This document shows positions 6,956 to 10,187 of a stretch of 10,187 nucleotides of DNA, piece by piece. The translations under genes and the position numbers were made by a program. Origin of the DNA: Erysipelotrichaceae bacterium (GTDB lineage Bacteria; Bacillota_I; Bacilli_A; Erysipelotrichales; Erysipelotrichaceae); the NCBI GenBank assembly GCA_024709285.1, contig JANJWY010000073.1:1-10187 (forward strand), in the 5' to 3' direction. The notes beneath the pieces were generated by a model that saw nothing but the letters and a program-made list of their open reading frames with translations, was not told the DNA's origin and did not search any database. How positions within the stretch are numbered: the first letter of the stretch is position 1; the number at the start of each line of letters is the position of its first letter.

Positions 6956-7441
6956 ATGAAATCGATATTCTTTATTTCAGGTATTTTTGACTCAGGGAAA
7001 ACCTCAAGGATGATCGAGATTTTTAATGATCTGCCTAAAGGTAAAGCTGAGGGTTTTGCATGTGTAAAAATATATAACAATCAAAATGATGCGGTTGGGT
7101 ATGTTATGAGAAAGCTGAGCACCAATGAGGAGATGTCGTTTATCATTGATAAGAAGTTCTATAGCGATACATTTGAACATACTTTTGAATATGAACGGTT
7201 TGTATTTTCGAAAAGTGTTTTGAATTACGTTTCTGATGTCATTGAGAATGCTATGCAAGATTCTAATATAAATTCTTTGTTTCTCGATGAAATCGGAAAG
7301 CTTGAACTACTCGATTCAGGGTTTAGTGAAATATTGAGAAAAATGATTAAGAGTGATAAAGATTTGTATCTATGTGTTAATGAACGTCATATCGGTGAAA
7401 TTTCAAATAAATTCGGTATCAAGCAGTATCGTTGCATTTAA
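6956..7441 (+). CDS. THEP1-like P-loop nucleoside triphosphatase, last gene of the xdh operon
   Basis: This 161-residue protein has a Walker A motif GIFDSGKTS (9-17) at the extreme N-terminus and a Walker B block FLDEIGKLEL (109-118). D111-E112-I-G-K-x-E-L is the signature of the THEP1/NTPase_1 family. The intermediate GFACVKIYNNQNDAVGYVMRKL also follows the THEP1 pattern of a GF strand followed by a glycine-containing strand. It is slightly shorter than typical THEP1 and its P-loop has Asp-Ser where Gly-rich residues are usual. The start is two bases after the membrane-protein stop and has no clear ribosome binding site, so it probably depends on translational coupling. The related DUF2478 NTPases occur in molybdenum gene clusters as I recall, so a part in metal or cofactor handling is conceivable. 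The activity in the cell is unknown. Confidence 0.75.
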   Translation: MKSIFFISGIFDSGKTSRMIEIFNDLPKGKAEGFACVKIYNNQNDAVGYVMRKLSTNEEMSFIIDKKFYSDTFEHTFEYERFVFSKSVLNYVSDVIENAMQDSNINSLFLDEIGKLELLDSGFSEILRKMIKSDKDLYLCVNERHIGEISNKFGIKQYRCI

Positions 7442-7442
7442 A

Positions 7443-7462
7443 AAGCAGGATTTCTCCTGCTT
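7443..7462. terminator. Bidirectional hairpin terminator between the xdh operon and pbuG
   Basis: AAGCAGGA (7443-7450) pairs perfectly with TCCTGCTT (7455-7462) around a TTTC loop. On the minus strand the stem is followed by a run of T (CTTTTTAAAT), a good intrinsic terminator for the permease gene, which stops at 7492. On the plus strand the stem begins two bases after the NTPase stop, but the tail TTGATTTGATG is a poor U-tract, so termination of the xdh operon may be weaker. Confidence 0.8.
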
Positions 7463-7491
7463 GATTTGATGAATAAATTTAAGTGATCAGA

Positions 7492-8817
7492 TTACTTAAG
7501 AATAAAGTGAGCAATGAATACAGCAATCAATACCCAGATGACAGGTTTGACTTCTTTTGCTTTGCCACTTGCAATCATAACGACACCATAAGTGATGAAT
7601 CCGGTAGCGATACCATCAGCAATGGAGTAAGCCAAGATCATAGTGATGATTGCAACAAATCCGCTGGTAGCAGCAACGAAGTCTTCCCAGTCGATATTAC
7701 CCAATTGTTGAGCCATCAATACACCAACGACAACCAATGCCGGAGCAGTGACAGTTCCGTTAATAACGGCCAATACCGGGAAAAAGACGATGGATAAGAT
7801 AAACAGAACACCGGTAGTAACAGCTGTTAAGCCGGTACGACCGCCCACGCCAACACCTGCTGCTGATTCAATATATGAAGTAACGGTTGAAGTACCAAGG
7901 ATCGCACCGGCAACAGTACCGATAGCATCAGACATCAACGCTTTGTCAACATTTTCCAATTCGCCATTCTCATCGATTAAGTTTGTTTTACCGGCAACAG
8001 CAACCAATGTGCCGGCAGTATCAAAGAAGTCGATAAATAAGAAGGTAAAGATAATCAGGATAGCGGAAGGACTTGCGAACAGTTCGCCAAATCCACCAGC
8101 GAATGCTCCGAAGGTAGGCATATCAAAGTTAAAAGATACGATAGCTGTCGGCAATGCAGGCATGCCTTCAACACCAGCCAATCCGGCGATAACACCGACA
8201 ACAGCCGTGATGACCAAACCGTAGAAAACACCGGCAGAGACTTTACGAGCTAATAATGCGAATGTAACTAAGATACCGAATACAGCTAATAACACGGTCG
8301 GTGCAGTAAGATCGCCTAAACCAACCAAAACGACATCGTTGTTAACAACGATACCGGCATTTTGAAGACCGATGAAAGCGATAAAGAAACCGATACCGGC
8401 ACCGATAGCCAGTTTTAAATTCTTAGGAATAGCATTGATAACCATTTTGCGAATGCCTGTCATAGAAATAACTAAAAACAGAATACCGGAAATAAAAACA
8501 GCCGCTAAACCTGCTTGCCAACTGCCCCCAAGCATATTTACCGCGGTAAATGAAAAGAATGCGTTAACGCCCATGCCCGGCGCTAATGCGATCGGATAGT
8601 TTGCGTATAACCCCATAATGATGGATGCCAATGCAGAAGACAAAGCCGTTGCAAGGAATACGGATTGAAATGGCATTCCAGCCCCAAATTCACTTGACAA
8701 CAAACCTGGGTTTACCGCTAAAATGTAAGCCATCGTAAGGAAGGTCGTAAGACCAGCCAATATTTCGACTTTTACGGTTGTGCCCTTAGAAGACAACTTA
8801 AATAATTTTTCGAACAT
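7492..8817 (-). CDS. pbuG: NCS2 (AzgA/PbuG-type) guanine/hypoxanthine permease
   Basis: This 441-residue inner-membrane purine:proton symporter has about 12-14 transmembrane segments. Family signatures are FLTMAYILAVNP near the N-terminus, APGMGVNAFFSFT, FLFIDFFDTAGTLVAVAGK, and GTSTVTSYIESAAGVGVGGRTGLTAV; together they place it in the AzgA/PbuG branch rather than the UraA/PbuX branch. I chose the ATG at 8817 (MFEKLFKL) because AAAGGGGAA sits just upstream; the in-frame ATG at 8835 lies before that site. Transcription is controlled by the guanine riboswitch directly upstream. It converges on the xdh operon across a shared hairpin and diverges from the PucR-type gene. The guanine riboswitch and the neighbouring hydroxylase favour guanine and hypoxanthine as substrates; adenine uptake cannot be excluded. 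Confidence 0.95.
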   Translation of the reverse strand: MFEKLFKLSSKGTTVKVEILAGLTTFLTMAYILAVNPGLLSSEFGAGMPFQSVFLATALSSALASIIMGLYANYPIALAPGMGVNAFFSFTAVNMLGGSWQAGLAAVFISGILFLVISMTGIRKMVINAIPKNLKLAIGAGIGFFIAFIGLQNAGIVVNNDVVLVGLGDLTAPTVLLAVFGILVTFALLARKVSAGVFYGLVITAVVGVIAGLAGVEGMPALPTAIVSFNFDMPTFGAFAGGFGELFASPSAILIIFTFLFIDFFDTAGTLVAVAGKTNLIDENGELENVDKALMSDAIGTVAGAILGTSTVTSYIESAAGVGVGGRTGLTAVTTGVLFILSIVFFPVLAVINGTVTAPALVVVGVLMAQQLGNIDWEDFVAATSGFVAIITMILAYSIADGIATGFITYGVVMIASGKAKEVKPVIWVLIAVFIAHFILK

Positions 8818-8850
8818 ATAGTTCCCCTTTCTCATGTGCTACTCACCGCC

Positions 8851-8881
8851 AAAAAAGAAAAAACTTCCGTTTCGACAGAAG
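8851..8881 (-). terminator. Riboswitch-controlled intrinsic terminator upstream of pbuG
   Basis: Read on the minus strand, CTTCTGT (8881-8875) and ACGGAAG (8870-8864) form a seven-pair stem, with one G-U pair, around CGAA. A T-rich run TTTTTTCTTTTTT follows (8863-8851). It lies between the aptamer and the pbuG ribosome binding site, so formation of the hairpin ends transcription before the gene. Confidence 0.9.
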
Positions 8882-8905
8882 CACTGAAAAAGTGAACTTC
8901 CATCG
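8873..8905 (-). promoter_or_regulatory. Antiterminator pairing of the guanine riboswitch
   Basis: On the minus strand CGATGGAAG (8905-8897) can pair with CTTCTGTCG (8881-8873) over nine base pairs, two of them G-U. The first partner includes part of the 3' strand of aptamer helix P1, and the second includes the whole 5' arm of the terminator. The antiterminator therefore excludes both the ligand-bound aptamer and the terminator. This gives an OFF switch: guanine stabilises P1, frees the terminator arm and stops transcription. Confidence 0.75.
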
Positions 8906-8969
8906 TAGTCCGACCGTTTACGGTGGTCGGGTAGAGACTCTTGCGCCTTATTCGCAAGGATATACGGTG
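8901..8969 (-). promoter_or_regulatory. Guanine-sensing purine riboswitch aptamer
   Basis: All parts of the purine aptamer are visible on the minus strand: P1 as CACCGTA/TACGATG with one C-A mismatch; P2 as CTTGCG/CGCAAG closing loop AATAAGG; the conserved junction AGTCTCTACC; P3 as CCGACC/GGTCGG closing a CCGTAAA loop; and junction ACTACG. The GG of loop 2 and the CC of loop 3 can form the known loop-loop pairs. The base that reads the ligand (position 74 in the B. subtilis xpt numbering) is C, in ACTACG, which specifies guanine; adenine switches have T (ATTACG). Junction 1/2 reads TAT where the consensus is TAA, a small variation. It begins about eight bases after the predicted start of transcription and controls the purine permease. 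Confidence 0.97.
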
Positions 8970-8979
8970 TTTAGCATGG

Positions 8980-8997
8980 AGTCATTTTAGCATGACT
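8980..8997. repeat. Inverted repeat over the pbuG -10 box
   Basis: AGTCAT (8980-8985) and ATGACT (8992-8997) are perfect complements separated by six bases; the arms and spacer cover the whole extended -10. A dimeric regulator could bind here and add protein control on top of the riboswitch. I recognise no known operator consensus, and six-base arms can occur by chance. Confidence 0.4.
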
Positions 8998-9012
8998 TCG
9001 CTCTCTTGTCAT
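8984..9012 (-). promoter_or_regulatory. Promoter of the pbuG transcript
   Basis: On the minus strand, ATGACA (9012-9007) lies 17 bases before TAAAAT (8989-8984). The -10 is extended by TGC directly upstream (TGCTAAAAT). The predicted transcript starts near 8977, just before the riboswitch aptamer. The -10 lies inside an inverted repeat listed separately. Confidence 0.75.
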
Positions 9013-9140
9013 TAACCTTTTGATATTTTTTCACAACTTTTGATTATATTTATAAAGCAGGCACATAAATTTTATAAGTTACGAATCAACCAATAAGCTT
9101 TCAAATTTCCGGAACAGATTTATCCGTTCTATTGACGTAC

Positions 9141-9170
9141 TTGACAATGGTTCGAATATTGTCGTACACT
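9141..9170 (+). promoter_or_regulatory. Promoter of the PucR-family regulator gene
   Basis: A perfect -35 TTGACA (9141-9146) is followed after 18 bases by TACACT (9165-9170), a 4/6 match to TATAAT. Transcription would start near 9177, leaving a leader of about 33 bases with GGAGGG (9198-9203). Between this promoter and the divergent pbuG promoter (9013-9140) there is only AT-rich sequence; a CTTTTGAT direct repeat (9017-9024, 9037-9044) is the only pattern seen. Confidence 0.65.
9143..9163. promoter_or_regulatory. Inverted repeat in the regulator promoter, possible autoregulatory operator
   Basis: GACAAT (9143-9148) and ATTGTC (9158-9163) are perfect complements nine bases apart. GTAC flanks each arm (9137-9140 and 9164-9167). 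The repeat occupies the -35 and spacer of the promoter, so protein binding would compete with RNA polymerase. The distance between arm centres (15 bases) does not fit a simple two-turn site exactly. Autoregulation by the downstream PucR-type protein is an inference. Confidence 0.5.
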
Positions 9171-9209
9171 CCAAGTAGACAAAGAATAATTAAGAATGGA
9201 GGGTTGCAT

Positions 9210-10187
9210 ATGCACTCCTTTACTATCGAAAGACTTGTACAACATTTAGGCCCGGTTGGTGCGCAACTGAAGGCAGGAAGAAAAGGTTTATCTAACAAGA
9301 TTTTTAATGCGAACATCATTGACAATCCAGATTCATTTGACTGGTTTACAGCCGGTGATTTTATTTTGACCACAGGGTACATTTTTCTAAATGATACAGC
9401 CCTGCAACGAAAGCTTGTAAAAGAACTGGCCGATCAAAATTGTGCAGGACTTGGTATCAAAGTTAAGAGATATTGGGATGAAATCCCAAAAACGATCATT
9501 GATGAGGCAAATTTACGCGGATTGCCTGTCATTGAAATTCCATACACGTATAGTCTTGCTCAGATTTCAAACATCATCAACGCTGAAGTTCACCAAAGGG
9601 AGGACAGTGTTTTTAAGAAGTATCGCGATATCCACAATGCTTTTAGTAAATGCTCCATAGATGGGGGCAATTTATGGGAAATCGTAAAACTGACATCAGA
9701 CTTGGTTGAAAACCCGGTAATCATGCTTGACAGCGGTTTTAACTTACTCAGTTTCTATGAACGTCCGAATAATCCGCACAAACTTACAGACAACTTACAG
9801 CTGATAGAACGTGAAAAAGTATTTACAAAAGAATTTACTGATGGTATACCAACCAGTACCAAGAAATTTACGTTGAGTATCAAGCGTAAGTTTCCGGATG
9901 AAAATGGCAGTATCGTATGTCGGGTCATTCCGATTGCCTATTCTCAAATCATTTATGGCTACATCATCGTTTGGGAAGTAACGCATAAACTAGAAAGCAT
10001 TGATTATATTGCTCTTGAAAGTGCTGCACAATCTGCGGCGATGGAACGTGTCAAGACGAAGCAAATGATTGAAGCCCAGCACAAAATAAAAGAAGATTTC
10101 TATGATGATCTTCTGCAAGGGAAAATCGTTTCGGTCAATGCGGTCAAAAGCTTAGCTGAGATTCATGGCATGAATCCGTTGCGCAAT
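9210..10187 (+). CDS. pucR: PucR-family transcriptional regulator, C-terminus outside the window
   Basis: The frame is open for 326 codons from the ATG at 9210 to the last base, so the gene continues to the right. GGAGGG (9198-9203), six bases before the ATG, fixes the start. Residues 1 to about 125 form the PucR N-terminal domain (purine catabolism regulatory domain, PF07905 type): GPVGAQ, the NIIDNPDSFDWFTAGDFILTTGY stretch, and LADQNCAGLGIK followed by GLPVIEIP. A central region follows, and near the end comes FYDDLLQGK, which in this family precedes the GGDEF-like part. The C-terminal helix-turn-helix should lie beyond the window. In Bacillus, PucR switches purine-degradation genes and responds to purine breakdown products. 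Position next to a purine permease and a xanthine dehydrogenase operon supports the same theme, but the symbol is by family only. Confidence 0.88.
   Translation, partial: MHSFTIERLVQHLGPVGAQLKAGRKGLSNKIFNANIIDNPDSFDWFTAGDFILTTGYIFLNDTALQRKLVKELADQNCAGLGIKVKRYWDEIPKTIIDEANLRGLPVIEIPYTYSLAQISNIINAEVHQREDSVFKKYRDIHNAFSKCSIDGGNLWEIVKLTSDLVENPVIMLDSGFNLLSFYERPNNPHKLTDNLQLIEREKVFTKEFTDGIPTSTKKFTLSIKRKFPDENGSIVCRVIPIAYSQIIYGYIIVWEVTHKLESIDYIALESAAQSAAMERVKTKQMIEAQHKIKEDFYDDLLQGKIVSVNAVKSLAEIHGMNPLRN

Noticed and set aside
7748..8224. Long plus-strand open frame (158 codons), with shorter ones at 7483-7797 and 8372-8599, opposite the permease gene
   Set aside because: They are antisense to a clear NCS2 permease, have Pro/Thr/Ala-rich low-complexity translations and lack ribosome binding sites; they reflect the biased codon use of the permease.
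9085..9096. Reverse-strand TTGGTTGA as a PucR box upstream of the regulator
   Set aside because: It matches only the core of the Bacillus PucR-box consensus as I recall it; flanking positions fail and no second copy is seen at the xdh promoter.

Overview
The window comes from a low-GC Gram-positive bacterium (Bacillota). The signs are strong AGGAGG-type ribosome binding sites, TATAAT and extended TGnTATAAT promoters, a guanine riboswitch with a transcription terminator, an AzgA/PbuG-type purine permease, a PucR-family regulator and an apparent MhqR-type operator. TGA serves as a stop and TGG encodes Trp, so the genetic code is standard. I cannot name a genus from the sequence.

Layout. Positions 1-34 (minus) hold the first 11 codons of a VOC/glyoxalase-family ring-cleaving dioxygenase, with its RBS, promoter and a perfect 18-bp palindrome (65-82) inside the promoter spacer. 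Two single genes on the plus strand follow: a SAM-methyltransferase / spermidine-synthase-fold protein (185-1219) and a membrane-anchored zinc metallopeptidase of the YpfJ family (1316-2173). A compact plus-strand operon then runs from a promoter near 2208-2236 to a hairpin at 7443-7462. It encodes MocA-like molybdenum cofactor cytidylyltransferase, the molybdopterin, [2Fe-2S] and FAD subunits of a xanthine dehydrogenase-type molybdenum hydroxylase, a small polytopic membrane protein of unknown role, and a THEP1-like P-loop NTPase. Junctions overlap by 8, 4, 7 and 4 bases; the last has a 2-base gap. On the minus strand lies an NCS2 guanine/hypoxanthine permease (7492-8817), preceded by a guanine riboswitch whose aptamer, antiterminator and terminator can all be traced. 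Divergent from it is a PucR-family regulator (9210 to the window end, C-terminus missing).

How the genes fit together. Everything from 2208 to the right end points to purine use. The permease brings in guanine or hypoxanthine and is shut off by guanine. The molybdenum hydroxylase carries the active-site residues expected for hypoxanthine/xanthine oxidation. The PucR-type protein is the obvious candidate regulator. MocA supplies the cytosine-dinucleotide form of the cofactor. The membrane protein and the NTPase are translationally linked to the enzyme and have no assigned role; they are the most interesting unknowns here. The left edge belongs to a separate quinone/catechol stress theme.

No tRNA, rRNA, insertion sequence, CRISPR array or phage gene was seen.
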